Shown: positions 27,290 through 37,836, numbered from the stretch's first letter. The stretch: DNA of 64,000 nucleotides from Catenovulum sediminis (GCF_007289895.1 NZ_CP041660.1:1984001-2048000); one strand, 5' to 3'. Translations and numbers: made by a program. The notes: generated by a model not told the origin, from the sequence alone.

Positions 27290-28233
27290 TGAGTACTATA
27301 GAAAAAGCATTGGCGAAGCAAAAACTAGCGAAGTCTGCGGCTCCAATAGAGGCAAAAGATAGCGCTCCAGAAGATAGCGTTCAAAGCTCGGCAGATGATA
27401 CTGTCGGCTCAGAGAATACGGTATTAGCCAGTGAAAAAACAAAAGCGCCTTTTGAGCGTGATGATATGGATGGCAAGCAGTCTGATAAAATATTGGATTT
27501 GCCGCTTGAAGCGCTCGATGAGATGGGATATGTCTCTTTAAGTTCTAAACGTAAGTTAGTTAATGAAGAGTTAAGAGCAATAAAGCGTAGATTGCTGAAT
27601 AATGCTTTTGGTTCGTTGTCAAAAACATTGCCATCAGCAAATTTGATAACTGTTTCCAGTACCAGACCCGGTGAAGGTAAATCTTTTACGGCAATAAATT
27701 TGGCATTAAGTATTGCACTTGAGCAAGATAAAACGGTTTTGTTGGTCGACGCAGATGTATTAAAACCTTCAATTAGTAAAAAATTAGGTGTCAAAGATAA
27801 AGTCAGTGTCGGTTTGATGGAATACTTGCTGGATGAAGTAGATGACGTGAGAGATATCATTTATCGGACTAATGTTGAAAATTTGCGCTTTATCCCCGCA
27901 GGCCGACAAAGCCATTTATCGACAGAGCTATTGGCAAGTCAGAAAATGGCAGATTTAGCCGATCAGTTTGTTAAGCGCTACCCGGATCGTGTGGTCATCA
28001 TGGATTCACCACCTTTGTTGGGGATCAATGAAACAGTTGTGTTAGCCAACTTAGCAGGGCAAATTATCATCGTTGTCGAAGAAGAAGCTACCCGTCTAGG
28101 CGAACTCAAACAGGCCATCGAACAACTGGATAAAGATAAAGCAATTGGCTTTGTTGTTAATAAAGCGAAAAAGAATAATAGCGCATCAGGATATGGATAC
28201 GGCTATGCATACGCGTACGCGAATCATAAATAA
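27289..28233 (+). CDS. XrtA-associated tyrosine autokinase (CpsD/BY-kinase, TIGR03018-like)
   Basis: 314 residues. A charged N-terminal stretch of about 80 residues, then the BY-kinase core: Walker A STRPGEGKSFTA (Lys131), Walker A' TVLLVDADVLKPS (about 149-161) and Walker B RVVIMDSPPLL (about 234-244). The C-terminus is a tyrosine cluster (GYGYGYAYAYANHK), the autophosphorylation tail that governs assembly with the Wzz-like partner. It overlaps the upstream gene by one base. Unusually, its last 29 bp or more also carry the start of the next gene, so the Tyr cluster DNA is read in two frames. Confidence 0.94.
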   Translation: MSTIEKALAKQKLAKSAAPIEAKDSAPEDSVQSSADDTVGSENTVLASEKTKAPFERDDMDGKQSDKILDLPLEALDEMGYVSLSSKRKLVNEELRAIKRRLLNNAFGSLSKTLPSANLITVSSTRPGEGKSFTAINLALSIALEQDKTVLLVDADVLKPSISKKLGVKDKVSVGLMEYLLDEVDDVRDIIYRTNVENLRFIPAGRQSHLSTELLASQKMADLADQFVKRYPDRVVIMDSPPLLGINETVVLANLAGQIIIVVEEEATRLGELKQAIEQLDKDKAIGFVVNKAKKNNSASGYGYGYAYAYANHK

Positions 28234-29893
28234 CAAGTTTTGTTCAGTTGCGAGTGCGGTCATATGTGCGTTGAGCGGTACTGTCAATGCAAGTGACGTC
28301 AAACTCATTCCAGTGATGGAGGTGGGTGTGTATAACATTAATTATACAACGCCCAATACCAACGACTTGGTGCTTGAAAGCGACGGCAGCGTGGATGACA
28401 GGGTGATTCAGTATAAGCCTTCGTTGGCAATCGATTATAAAAGCAAAAAGTTAAATGTGAGTAGTTTTGTTGATTATGCAGCAACTCAGCATAGTAATAA
28501 TGGCGCCCAAGACACGGAACATTTGTCGTATAGCATCAACTCGGATTTAGCGATATATGAACAAGCTTTGCATTGGCGCGGCAGTGTTAATCGCAAATAT
28601 CGTGTCGCAGACTCTCAATTAGGCGCATTTAGTGATGAAATAGTCGGCAGTGAAAATCTGACCGGTGTCATGACGATGCAGCAATCATTGGACTTTCTAT
28701 TACCTAATACGCGATATATCAATGCTTCCGCAAAACTTTCATTAAACAAAAGTGAAGCGCAGGACGATGTTGAATTAGATGAAGATGTTAGTAATTTTTC
28801 CACTTCGACGTTTGATACTGAGTCAAAAAATCTCAACCTTGCTTTTGCCAATGGTGATCGTAGTGCTGTCGACTGGGTTATTCTGATGTCGCATAGTAAA
28901 TCCGATAGAGCTGAGCTCAGCGATTATTCTGCCAGTAATTTTGTGTTTGAACTCGGTGTACCAATTACTCAACGCTTTAGTTGGGTTGCAGATGCCTCTA
29001 TTAATAAAAACAAAATCGATAATGATCAAGCGTTGTCTTCAGGTTTAACCCATAAACAGTGGGGAACAGGCTTGAGTTGGCGTTTTATTCGCAATAGCCA
29101 CCTAAGCATCCTAGCTTACCGCTCAAAAACGGGTGAACAAGAAGCTCGAGAGTTTATCGGCGGTGAGTTTGAATGGGTGATGTCGAGCCGCTCGCAATTA
29201 AAATTGACTGCAGATCGAAATCAATTTGGTGAAAATTATGGTTTTAACTTGAATTTACGAAATCGTTACTTGCAAGCATCAGCAAGTTACTCAGAAGGGA
29301 TTGACATAAATTCGCAACAAAGTTTTTCAACAGGGCAATTAGGTAGTTTTGTCTGTCCACTCGGCAGTGCAACAATAGACCAGTGTTTTTTACCGCAGAC
29401 GTTAGATTACCAATTACAAGCGGGTGAGCAGTGGGTTACATTTAACGGCCGAGATATTCAACTCAATGATGAGGTAGTCAACTTCAAATCAGGTTCGTTT
29501 AATTTAAGTTATGACAATGGCAGAAAACTCAAGTTATTTGCGGGTTACCGCTTGTCAGAACAAGAAAGTGTTGAAAAACAATCTTCCAACAATGATCGTT
29601 TGAGTTCATCGGTGAGTGCGAGTGTTAATTATAAAGTTTCTGCAAAATCTGATTTATCACTAACAACCAGTATTTCAAAAAATACTTATTTAGGCTATCA
29701 AACCGTGACGGCAGAAAACCCAAACGGTGATCGAATTGATAAAAATAGATCATGGGCACTATCGTTTAAAAGCCAGTTGTCGCCCCGTTTGTCAACGGAT
29801 TTAAGTTACAGTTATCGGCAAACGGACTCAAATCAAGCCGGCCGAGACACCGAAGACAATCGTTTAACTTTGATTGGTCGGTATGTGTTCTAA
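28193..29893 (+). CDS. PEP-CTERM system-associated outer-membrane protein (TIGR03016-like)
   Basis: About 566 residues. The start is uncertain: ATG 28193 and ATG 28205 both lie inside the kinase gene; an AGGA at about 28188 fits neither spacing well. The signal peptide ends at VNASD (after SVASAVICALSGTVNA). The mature protein is a chain of amphipathic beta strands with alternating polar and hydrophobic residues and ends in a strand closing with F (LTLIGRYVF), as in outer-membrane barrels. Layout and gene order after the kinase match the TIGR03016 family, thought to help move exopolysaccharide across the outer membrane. The gene closes the plus-strand arm. The ATPase that often follows it in XrtA loci is absent. 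Confidence 0.85.
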   Translation: MDTAMHTRTRIINNKFCSVASAVICALSGTVNASDVKLIPVMEVGVYNINYTTPNTNDLVLESDGSVDDRVIQYKPSLAIDYKSKKLNVSSFVDYAATQHSNNGAQDTEHLSYSINSDLAIYEQALHWRGSVNRKYRVADSQLGAFSDEIVGSENLTGVMTMQQSLDFLLPNTRYINASAKLSLNKSEAQDDVELDEDVSNFSTSTFDTESKNLNLAFANGDRSAVDWVILMSHSKSDRAELSDYSASNFVFELGVPITQRFSWVADASINKNKIDNDQALSSGLTHKQWGTGLSWRFIRNSHLSILAYRSKTGEQEAREFIGGEFEWVMSSRSQLKLTADRNQFGENYGFNLNLRNRYLQASASYSEGIDINSQQSFSTGQLGSFVCPLGSATIDQCFLPQTLDYQLQAGEQWVTFNGRDIQLNDEVVNFKSGSFNLSYDNGRKLKLFAGYRLSEQESVEKQSSNNDRLSSSVSASVNYKVSAKSDLSLTTSISKNTYLGYQTVTAENPNGDRIDKNRSWALSFKSQLSPRLSTDLSYSYRQTDSNQAGRDTEDNRLTLIGRYVF

Positions 29894-29926
29894 CACTCTC
29901 GTTTAACCAGCGTTTCGTTTAAGTTA

Positions 29927-29952
29927 CAGAGCTTATTTTATTGTAAGCTCTG
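29927..29952. terminator. Hairpin between convergent genes
   Basis: A perfect 9-bp inverted repeat (CAGAGCTTA 29927-29935; TAAGCTCTG 29944-29952) lies between the ends of the plus XrtA arm and the minus DUF2959 gene, overlapping the stop of the latter. There is no clear T-run on either strand, so it is a possible bidirectional terminator only. Confidence 0.4.
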
Positions 29953-30579
29953 AATGAATTTCTCAGACTCTTGAATCGATAATTCAATATCAGCTACCAG
30001 TGCTTTAACATCCCGCTGAATGCTACTTAACTCGCCTTTTAACGCACCAATTGCATGCGCGTTAAGGTTGTGTTTTAGGTACAATACATTATCTTGTAAG
30101 GCAGATAAAAACGGTTGCATTTTACTTTCTGACTGGCGCATGCTGCGCATCAATTTGTCGTATTGTCTTTTTGTTGCGCGCAGTTTGCTCGCGCTTTGTG
30201 CTTTTAGTTTTTTATTTTGATATAAGTTTAACTCGTCTTCCCATTCGTCAAACAAGTCTTCAGCAACATCTTCAACTTGATTAATATGATTGCTCACTTG
30301 GTTGGCGGCTTTTAAGCTATCTTGATATTTGTCATCGAGCGCTTCATAAGCAGCTTGTAATTCACCACCATCAAAGTTTATAACTGATTGGAATTGTTCC
30401 AAGGCAGATTTAAACTCTTGCTGTGCATCTTGCTGTGCACCTTGAACATCTTCGACTCGGTCGACTAAAATATCGCGTTTATGGACCCCGACTTTTTCCA
30501 TCGCGGAATAATAAGCAGACTGACAACCAGACACTGCTACAAGTGTAGATAATAAAACTAACGTGAGTAGATTCTTCAT
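29938..30579 (-). CDS. DUF2959 family lipoprotein
   Basis: 213 residues from ATG 30579; a TTG at 30609 is less likely, since the ATG follows an AAGAGA site and gives a normal lipoprotein signal (MKNLLTLVLLSTLVAVSGC). After the cysteine come SAYYSAMEKVGVHKRDILVD and a long, almost all-helical body with heptad character (VEDVQGAQQDAQQEFKSALE, then LKAANQVSNHINQVEDVAED), as in DUF2959. The family is common in Vibrionales and Alteromonadales; its job is unknown. Probably lipid-anchored and periplasmic, with a coiled-coil shape. Confidence 0.85.
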   Translation of the reverse strand: MKNLLTLVLLSTLVAVSGCQSAYYSAMEKVGVHKRDILVDRVEDVQGAQQDAQQEFKSALEQFQSVINFDGGELQAAYEALDDKYQDSLKAANQVSNHINQVEDVAEDLFDEWEDELNLYQNKKLKAQSASKLRATKRQYDKLMRSMRQSESKMQPFLSALQDNVLYLKHNLNAHAIGALKGELSSIQRDVKALVADIELSIQESEKFIQSLQ

Positions 30580-30659
30580 AATTGCAAATCTCTTGCTGAG
30601 TTTATTCAACCATTAATTAAACGATAGCATGATAAAGTTAAGTTGATAATCCTATATCA

Positions 30660-31676
30660 TTATTGTTCAAAATTTATTTCTAATCTTAAAGCTAAACCAA
30701 ATGTTTGTTTGTGTGCTCGATCTTCTGGGTAGTGGATGAAGGGTTCTATTTCAAAATACATCCATTTTCTTAAAGCCTGCAGTCGATAACGCGTAAAAAC
30801 CCCTTTATTGGATAAATGATAACCTTGTGAAACTAAGCCGTTTGCAAAAATCCCACTAATTAGCGCAGAGCTTTGATTGATTTGATAATAGTGCAATAAA
30901 CTATGTCGCCATTCTGGGTCACCTTCATCTTGTACATACTCCCAGCCATTGTTTTGTTGCCACAACCCGTTTTCTGTTTTAAAAAAATCAAAATCTAGAT
31001 TCAAACGCGCGCCCAAGCCATTGTCAACATAATAATAAATCGAGGGCTCTAACTCGAAATTAAGCCATTCATACAGGATAAAATTGCGTCTGTATCTTGT
31101 CCGCAAGTAAATATCAGCACCTTTGGCTAAACCTAGGCGTGTTGATAGGTATTTATTATCCTTGATAAAGTGCGTAAAACGCAATGCTAGAGAAAGCTGA
31201 TCTCGATTTCGCCCGCCTTGCACATCATCTATCACTTGATCTGCACTATTTCCCTCGCTGGCATCATCATAATCGGATACGATGACGTCCCATCTGTTCT
31301 TTAAATTAGGTAGTTTAGCACTTACGCGAAAACGCGTTTCGAAACGGCTAAACTCAGTTTCTCGCGGAATATAACCTAATCTGAGGCGGGCACTGGCCTG
31401 TGCTGTTTCATTGCTTCTGGTTGTGGCAAAAAAACTGTCAAACCAGTTAGCACTGGCTGTGATTGAGTCTGTTACATCTAAATGCCAGTAGTCTATCCAT
31501 GATTTTCTGTTTTCAGATATTGTCGAATTAATATGATTATTATCATTTTCAGTTGCACTTAGCGCTGGTGTATGTAATAAAAGCAGCAAGAAATACACTG
31601 ACAATGGTAAACATTGCACAGTTACTTTAATATAAGCAGATATTTTAATAATTATTTGATAAACCGCGTACAGCAT
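30660..31676 (-). CDS. Putative outer-membrane beta-barrel protein, unknown family
   Basis: 338 residues. A long signal-like N-terminus (hydrophobic core around SVYFLLLLLHTPALSA, cut near residue 41) is followed by strands alternating aromatic and polar residues: ASARLRLGYIPRETEFSRFE, TRYRRNFILYEWLNFELEP, SIYYYVDNGLGARLNLDFD, and a terminal strand FGLALRLEINFEQ. This is barrel-like, but the last residue is not aromatic. I do not recognise the family. It is transcribed away from tatA across a 41-bp gap. Confidence 0.6.
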   Translation of the reverse strand: MLYAVYQIIIKISAYIKVTVQCLPLSVYFLLLLLHTPALSATENDNNHINSTISENRKSWIDYWHLDVTDSITASANWFDSFFATTRSNETAQASARLRLGYIPRETEFSRFETRFRVSAKLPNLKNRWDVIVSDYDDASEGNSADQVIDDVQGGRNRDQLSLALRFTHFIKDNKYLSTRLGLAKGADIYLRTRYRRNFILYEWLNFELEPSIYYYVDNGLGARLNLDFDFFKTENGLWQQNNGWEYVQDEGDPEWRHSLLHYYQINQSSALISGIFANGLVSQGYHLSNKGVFTRYRLQALRKWMYFEIEPFIHYPEDRAHKQTFGLALRLEINFEQ

Positions 31677-31717
31677 TCAGTGTTTATCTCCGCATTTAAA
31701 GACCACAGGAGTCATTT

Positions 31718-31981
31718 ATGCTTGGCAATATTAGCATTTGGCAATTAGTCATAGTTTTAATCATAGTTGTTTTATTGTTTGGTACAAAAAAATTAAAAAA
31801 TTTAGGCAGCGATTTAGGCGCTGCGATCAAGGGTTTTAAAGATGAATACAAAGGCCAAGATGAAGATAAAAAAGAAAATTTGCAAGAACAATCAAGTGCT
31901 GAAGATAAGTTAACTAACGACCAGTCGGCAACGAAGAGTCAGCAAGTTAACGAAACAACGCATAAACAGAAAGCTGAATAA
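31718..31981 (+). CDS. tatA: Sec-independent protein translocase subunit TatA
   Basis: 87 residues: short periplasmic start, one membrane helix ([18 protein letters not shown]), the hinge [20 protein letters not shown] and a charged tail. An AGGAG site lies 6 bp before the ATG. TatA forms the pore-like ring of the twin-arginine export system for folded proteins. Heads a tatABC-tatD run; 2 bp to tatB. Confidence 0.96.
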   Translation: MLGNISIWQLVIVLIIVVLLFGTKKLKNLGSDLGAAIKGFKDEYKGQDEDKKENLQEQSSAEDKLTNDQSATKSQQVNETTHKQKAE

Positions 31982-31983
31982 TT

Positions 31984-32307
31984 ATGTTAGACATTGGCTT
32001 TTGGGAGCTTATCCTAATCGCGATATTGGCGTTGGTTGTATTGGGTCCTGAGCGATTACCCGGCGCGATCCGTTCGGTTGTATCGACGTTTCGTTCAATT
32101 AAACAAACAGCCAATAATTTAAAAGCAGAATTTAACCATGAACTCAGAGTAAATGAGTTACATGAACAATTAAAACAAGCTGAACAAAAAGGCATGATGA
32201 ATTTAACAGAAAGCGAGAAAAAAGCGGTCTCTGAATTAGAGCAAGCGGCGCATGATGTTAATCAAATCAAAAATAACTTAAATTCAGACAACAAGTCGAA
32301 TCAATAA
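31984..32307 (+). CDS. tatB: Sec-independent protein translocase subunit TatB
   Basis: 107 residues. N-terminal helix [20 protein letters not shown], then [20 protein letters not shown], which is the TatB form of the TatA/B hinge (conserved GPERLP), and an amphipathic, highly charged tail. TatB binds TatC and the twin-arginine signal peptide. Eight bp separate it from tatC. Confidence 0.96.
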   Translation: MLDIGFWELILIAILALVVLGPERLPGAIRSVVSTFRSIKQTANNLKAEFNHELRVNELHEQLKQAEQKGMMNLTESEKKAVSELEQAAHDVNQIKNNLNSDNKSNQ

Positions 32308-32315
32308 ATACAATA

Positions 32316-33092
32316 ATGAATGATTCTCAACCACTCATCGCGCATTTGACAGAATTACGTAATCGGCTGCTTAAAACAGTCATGGTCGTATTAATTATTT
32401 TTGCCGCGTCAGTTATGTTTGCCAATGATATTTACCATTGGATTGCACTACCTTTAATTGAAGCGTTGCCAGAATCAACCAGCATGATAGCAACCGGTGT
32501 TGCAACGCCGTTTTTAACGCCGTTTAAATTAACCATGGTTTTGTCAATATTTGCCGCAATGCCATATGCGCTTTACCATATCTGGGCATTTATTGCGCCA
32601 GCTTTGTACAAACATGAAAAGCGCTTAATTGCCCCGTTAATGTTTAGCTCTTCTCTTTTATTTTACGCCGGCATGGCATTTGCCTATTTTGTCGTGTTTC
32701 CGCTCGCTTTTCCGTTTTTTGTCGGTTCGGCACCAGAAGGAGTCACTGTTTCAACTGATATTAATAGTTATCTTGATTTTGTTCTAAAGTTATTTTTTGC
32801 TTTTGGACTGGCGTTTGAAATTCCAATCGCGATTGTCCTGATGGTTTGGGCTGGTATTACAACGCCTGCTGCTTTGGCTGAGAAGCGTCGTTTTGTTATC
32901 GTGGGTGTATTTGTGTTTGGTATGTTATTAACACCACCGGATGTGATCTCCCAAACCTTGCTTGCGATACCTATGTGGTTATTGTTTGAAGTGGGTTTAA
33001 TGTGTGCTCGCCTCTATTATAAACCAGAAGATGCAGCACAATCAGATGATGAAAAAGAGTCAGATTCAATTATAAAGCAGGACGATAAGTAA
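32316..33092 (+). CDS. tatC: Sec-independent protein translocase subunit TatC
   Basis: 258 residues with six membrane helices. Conserved blocks: [15 protein letters not shown] at the N-terminus, which contains the signal-peptide-contacting Glu and the L-R-L pattern, the P-rich [20 protein letters not shown], the [20 protein letters not shown] segment and [20 protein letters not shown]. The C-terminal tail (from about 240) is acidic. It is the receptor for twin-arginine signal peptides. Confidence 0.97.
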   Translation: MNDSQPLIAHLTELRNRLLKTVMVVLIIFAASVMFANDIYHWIALPLIEALPESTSMIATGVATPFLTPFKLTMVLSIFAAMPYALYHIWAFIAPALYKHEKRLIAPLMFSSSLLFYAGMAFAYFVVFPLAFPFFVGSAPEGVTVSTDINSYLDFVLKLFFAFGLAFEIPIAIVLMVWAGITTPAALAEKRRFVIVGVFVFGMLLTPPDVISQTLLAIPMWLLFEVGLMCARLYYKPEDAAQSDDEKESDSIIKQDDK

Positions 33093-33093
33093 A

Positions 33094-33908
33094 GTGTCCA
33101 AAGAGATTTCTTGGTTTGATATCGGCGTTAACCTGACAAATAGCCAGTTTGCAGATGACTGGTTCGCGGTTGTTGATGACGCTAAAGAAAAAGGGGTTAG
33201 CCGGTTGGTTTTAACCGGTACCAGTTTAGCTGAATCATACTCAGCACTCGAGTTGGCAAATCAAATGCAAGATGTGTATTGCACCGCTGGTATTCATCCG
33301 CACGATGCGAAAGATGCAACAGAAGCTGATTTTTTGGCGCTGCAAAATTTGTTTTTAGAGCAAGCTAAAGTTGTGGCGCTGGGGAATGTGGTCTTGACTT
33401 TAATCGAAATTATTCGCCTAAAAAAGAGCAATTGTGCACTTTTGAACGGCAATTAGAAATAGCAGCGCAACTTAATGCGCCTTTGTTTTTACACCAAAGA
33501 GATGCGCATGCTGATTTTATAGCTTTGTTAAAACGTTACAAAAAAGATATCGATAACGTTGTAGTGCATTGTTTCACTGGCACAAAAGCAGAGTTAAATG
33601 ATTATTTGGCATTAGATTGCTACATTGGACTGACCGGATGGGTATGTGATGAAAGACGTGGGTTAGATGTTTTAGCGCTTGCGGCAGATATTCCTTTAGA
33701 GCGCTTGTTATTGGAAACAGATGCGCCTTTTTTGTTACCCAGAACGATAAAGCCAAAACCTAAAAGCCGTCGAAACACGCCTGCAAATTTACCGCATATT
33801 GGCTTACAGATAGCTCAACAATTTCAGACAGACGTTGTGCAATTAGCTGCACAAACGCTTGAAAATAGTCTTCGCTTTTTTCGCTTGTCAGATGTCGAGA
33901 GGCGCTAA
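33094..33908 (+). pseudogene. tatD: TatD family deoxyribonuclease, frameshifted
   Basis: Two overlapping frames. The first, from GTG 33094, gives WFDIGVNLTNSQFADDWFAV and AGIHPHDAKDA, typical of TatD, then goes off frame after VVALG. Adding one G to the GGGG at 33381-33384 gives ALGECGLDFNRNYSPKKEQL and joins the second frame (FERQLEIAAQLNAPLFLHQR, VVHCFTGTKAEL, LLLETDAPFLLPR). Repaired length is 271 residues, near the E. coli size, with the metal-binding His, Glu and Asp present. So the only flaw is one base in a G-run, either a mutation or a read error. TatD is a cytosolic metal-dependent nuclease, not needed for Tat export. It is coupled to the next gene by TAATG. Confidence 0.93.
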
Positions 33909-35209
33909 TGGATGCATTGACTACTTTACCTGTTAGTTATTACGCCATTATTATAATTGGTCTGCTCAGTGCCCTTACGTATTTGGCCAATCAGTTTGTT
34001 GGGTTTAGTTTTGTTATCGCACAAGCTTTATCCGTGATGTTGATGATTGCTTCAGGATTAATCAGCTCAGCTATCCCTTCTCACGCTTTATTCGTTTTAG
34101 CGTTGACTAGCTTTTTATTGTGTAACTTGTTGTCCCAACAGATGTTTATCCAGCTTAGATTAAGCGGGATGAAGAGTACTGTTTTGATTATAATCTTGGC
34201 TTTTGTTTGCTGGCTATTGTCGATAACGGCTGAGCGTTTTTATTTTAACGCTAGTGTTTGCGTTATGTTGGGGCTTTATAGTTTGGCGGTGACCTATGCA
34301 GTCATTCGTGCAAATACTAAAAGCAAACTCTTGTGCTTGAGTCAGCAACTATTGTTGCTTGTGTTTTGGGTTTTTATTTGTATCCAGTCTTTTATTTTCA
34401 ATAATAACCAGCTAATAGAAATGTTGAGTTGGTTACTGTGTTTGCAAATACTGTTTAATTATTACCAAACCCAAAATCACTTAAACAGATTACAAAATTA
34501 TAAAGCGTCTGAACTAGAACGACAGTCTCAGCAGTTTTTCCAGCAAAAAATACAATTACAGAATGAACTTGAAAAACAAACAGAAGCGTATGAGCAACTT
34601 GAAGTTGATATGCAAACGCGAAATTTCGAATTAGAAGTTACGCTAAGAGAGCTGCAAGATAAAAATAGAGAGTTAGAAAAACTGAACACGCAAGATGCGC
34701 TGACGCAAGTCCGTAACCGCAGATACTTCGATCAGAAAATAGAAGCTGAAATTCGGCGTGCTCGCAGGGAGCGTTCAGAGTTAGCTATTATCATGCTGGA
34801 TATCGATCACTTTAAGCAAATTAACGACCAGCATGGGCACCTCATCGGTGACTCTGTTATCCAATCAATTGCAAAAATATGCCAACAACATCTGCCCAGA
34901 AAAACGGATTGTTTGTGCCGCTACGGAGGCGAAGAGTTTGCCATTATATTGCCCAATACACCAAAACAAGGGGCGATGTTAGTCGCTGAGAACTTGCGCA
35001 ATGCGTTAGAACAAACTGCGATTCAAGCGACCGAGCATATTACATTGCATGTGACTGCAAGTTTTGGCGTGTGTAGCGCTGATATTGATACAAAAAGTCA
35101 GGCCAAAGAGCTTGTTGATGCTGCAGACAAAGCACTTTATCAAGCCAAAGCTGACGGCCGAAATTGTGTGCGTTCATTCGTTGCACTTGAATTGTCTGAG
35201 GACTTTTAA
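33908..35209 (+). CDS. Membrane-bound diguanylate cyclase (GGDEF)
   Basis: 433 residues. Six or seven membrane helices (residues 10-185) form an N-terminal sensor region, followed by a coiled coil (about 195-258) and the GGDEF domain (about 260-425). The active site is GGEEF at 340-344. The inhibitory I-site RKTD (331-334) sits five residues ahead of it, so product inhibition by c-di-GMP is expected. DIDHFKQINDQHGH is the usual metal-binding region. The enzyme makes c-di-GMP from GTP, which often raises exopolysaccharide output. The start overlaps the tatD stop (TAATG). Confidence 0.94.
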   Translation: MDALTTLPVSYYAIIIIGLLSALTYLANQFVGFSFVIAQALSVMLMIASGLISSAIPSHALFVLALTSFLLCNLLSQQMFIQLRLSGMKSTVLIIILAFVCWLLSITAERFYFNASVCVMLGLYSLAVTYAVIRANTKSKLLCLSQQLLLLVFWVFICIQSFIFNNNQLIEMLSWLLCLQILFNYYQTQNHLNRLQNYKASELERQSQQFFQQKIQLQNELEKQTEAYEQLEVDMQTRNFELEVTLRELQDKNRELEKLNTQDALTQVRNRRYFDQKIEAEIRRARRERSELAIIMLDIDHFKQINDQHGHLIGDSVIQSIAKICQQHLPRKTDCLCRYGGEEFAIILPNTPKQGAMLVAENLRNALEQTAIQATEHITLHVTASFGVCSADIDTKSQAKELVDAADKALYQAKADGRNCVRSFVALELSEDF

Positions 35210-35225
35210 TAAAAAATTGGAGTAG

Positions 35226-36230
<1,005 letters not shown>

Positions 36231-36434
36231 ACTTAGCTTCACAAATCAGGTCTGAATCTGGGTTTTGTTAGCTGTTTACACCTAGTAACGGATGAACAAT
36301 ACAGAATCTTGTTTAAAGATGCGCTGATTCCGTCTATGATATCGCCCGATTATGCATCTTACCGCATGGCTAACGATTGGCATGTTTAAAAATTATTTAA
36401 GATTGAATTTAAAAAGAGTGACAAAGGGGTGCTC

Positions 36435-37802
36435 ATGAATATTAAAAAAGTTGGATTTACCGCGTTGTTAGCGGGTGCTGCAGTACTAGCCGGATGTGGT
36501 GGCAGTGATTCAGGCAACTCCAACAGTACAAGTTATCTAACTTACTACAACTTGTCTTCAAATACTGCAGTAACTAAGTTGTATTCTGAAGATAGCTTAT
36601 TGGCATCTGTTTCTTATGAGTCAAAAAGTTCGCGTCAGGCTGTTGCGGCTGGCACAAATACCATTGAATTGCGCGTTGATGAGGCGGATGACGTCACCAC
36701 TACGTTGTATGAAGCAGAACTTAATTTAGCGCAAGATAAACGCAACTATTTAGTTTCTGTTGGTGCGTTATCAGAATCAGGTGGCGACGAACCTTTATTT
36801 TTTACCTATGATATTAACAATGTTGATGATGACTTTTTTGAGTTTAATTTGATGCATTTGGCTAAAGAATTTGGGCAAACCGCTACTTTGGAAGTTGTGG
36901 ATAATAGCAGCAAGAATGTAGTAGAAACCATCACTATCGATTTTGGTGAATCAATTACTCAAAATATTGAATTGGATAAATACTATTTCCAAATCAAAAA
37001 CCCAGCTGGCGAAGTTCAATATACTTCATCATCTATCGAGTTTGGCTCAATTCAATATTTCTTTGCGTTAAAAGATGAAGTTTTAAATGATCAAAACATC
37101 CTCACTATGACACGTTTGGTCGATTCATTTACAACCCCGGTCACCTATAAAGATAAAGATTTGAAGTCTTATTTCCGCCTATATAACAGTGCTCAGGCAT
37201 TGGGTAATGTGGATATGACAATGAGTGGTGTTACCTATGAAAATGAAACGGTTATCAGTGGTCAAGCACCTGATACCTTGCCGGATTCGTCAGTAGAGTT
37301 GAATTCTGGCAGCTACAAAGTGACTTTGTCTGGTACTTCAATTCAAGGTGCATTGTATTCTTTTGCCAGCGGCGAAGATAAAACGATTGTTTTTTATCGT
37401 GATGCAGAAGGTCAATTGGACGATGTTTCCTTTAGCAATACAAACCGGGCTGATACCAGCAACCATCAAATTACTTTTGTTAATTTGTTGAATAACCAAG
37501 GCGAAAACGAAGTTGATTTGTATTTTGTTGCGCCAAATACAAATTTTGAGTCGACTTTGTATCGCATCACACAAAGACAACTGGGTGATGTCAGCCGCAT
37601 TGCTATCCCATCGGCTACCTATGATATTTTCTTAGCTGTGGATGACGGCGATGGGGCACCTAAAGTTTTAGCTGAAGAGCTTGGGGTGACTTTTGGTTCT
37701 GGCGATAATACTGGTGATTGGGTTATTTTTGCTGAAACCGCTGAAGATAATGAGATGGCGGTTGAAGGCGGCGTATCTATCTTAAATCGTGTTAAAATGT
37801 AA
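36435..37802 (+). CDS. Surface lipoprotein, DUF4397-like repeats
   Basis: 455 residues from ATG 36435, which follows AAGGGG at a good distance; the GTG six bp upstream is less likely. Lipobox LAGC (Cys21). The rest is beta-rich, with two or three loosely repeated modules of about 110-130 residues (YLTYYNLSSNTAVTKLYSED, SYFRLYNSAQALGNVDMTMS, ITFVNLLNNQGENEVDLYFV), each with the x-x-Y/F-x-N-x-x opening typical of DUF4397. No known activity. It has its own terminator, so it is a single-gene unit. Probably on the cell surface or in the periplasm. Confidence 0.7.
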   Translation: MNIKKVGFTALLAGAAVLAGCGGSDSGNSNSTSYLTYYNLSSNTAVTKLYSEDSLLASVSYESKSSRQAVAAGTNTIELRVDEADDVTTTLYEAELNLAQDKRNYLVSVGALSESGGDEPLFFTYDINNVDDDFFEFNLMHLAKEFGQTATLEVVDNSSKNVVETITIDFGESITQNIELDKYYFQIKNPAGEVQYTSSSIEFGSIQYFFALKDEVLNDQNILTMTRLVDSFTTPVTYKDKDLKSYFRLYNSAQALGNVDMTMSGVTYENETVISGQAPDTLPDSSVELNSGSYKVTLSGTSIQGALYSFASGEDKTIVFYRDAEGQLDDVSFSNTNRADTSNHQITFVNLLNNQGENEVDLYFVAPNTNFESTLYRITQRQLGDVSRIAIPSATYDIFLAVDDGDGAPKVLAEELGVTFGSGDNTGDWVIFAETAEDNEMAVEGGVSILNRVKM

Positions 37803-37836
37803 GTTCCTCAGTAGCATTTGAACTTAATTTCCGACT

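Noticed and set aside
27381-27860. 159-codon antisense frame within the tyrosine kinase gene
   Set aside because: Serine/leucine-rich composition typical of a shadow frame; the sense strand carries the Walker motifs.
33432-33908. Independent short TatD-like gene
   Set aside because: It is the second half of tatD; one added base joins it to the first half without loss of any conserved block.
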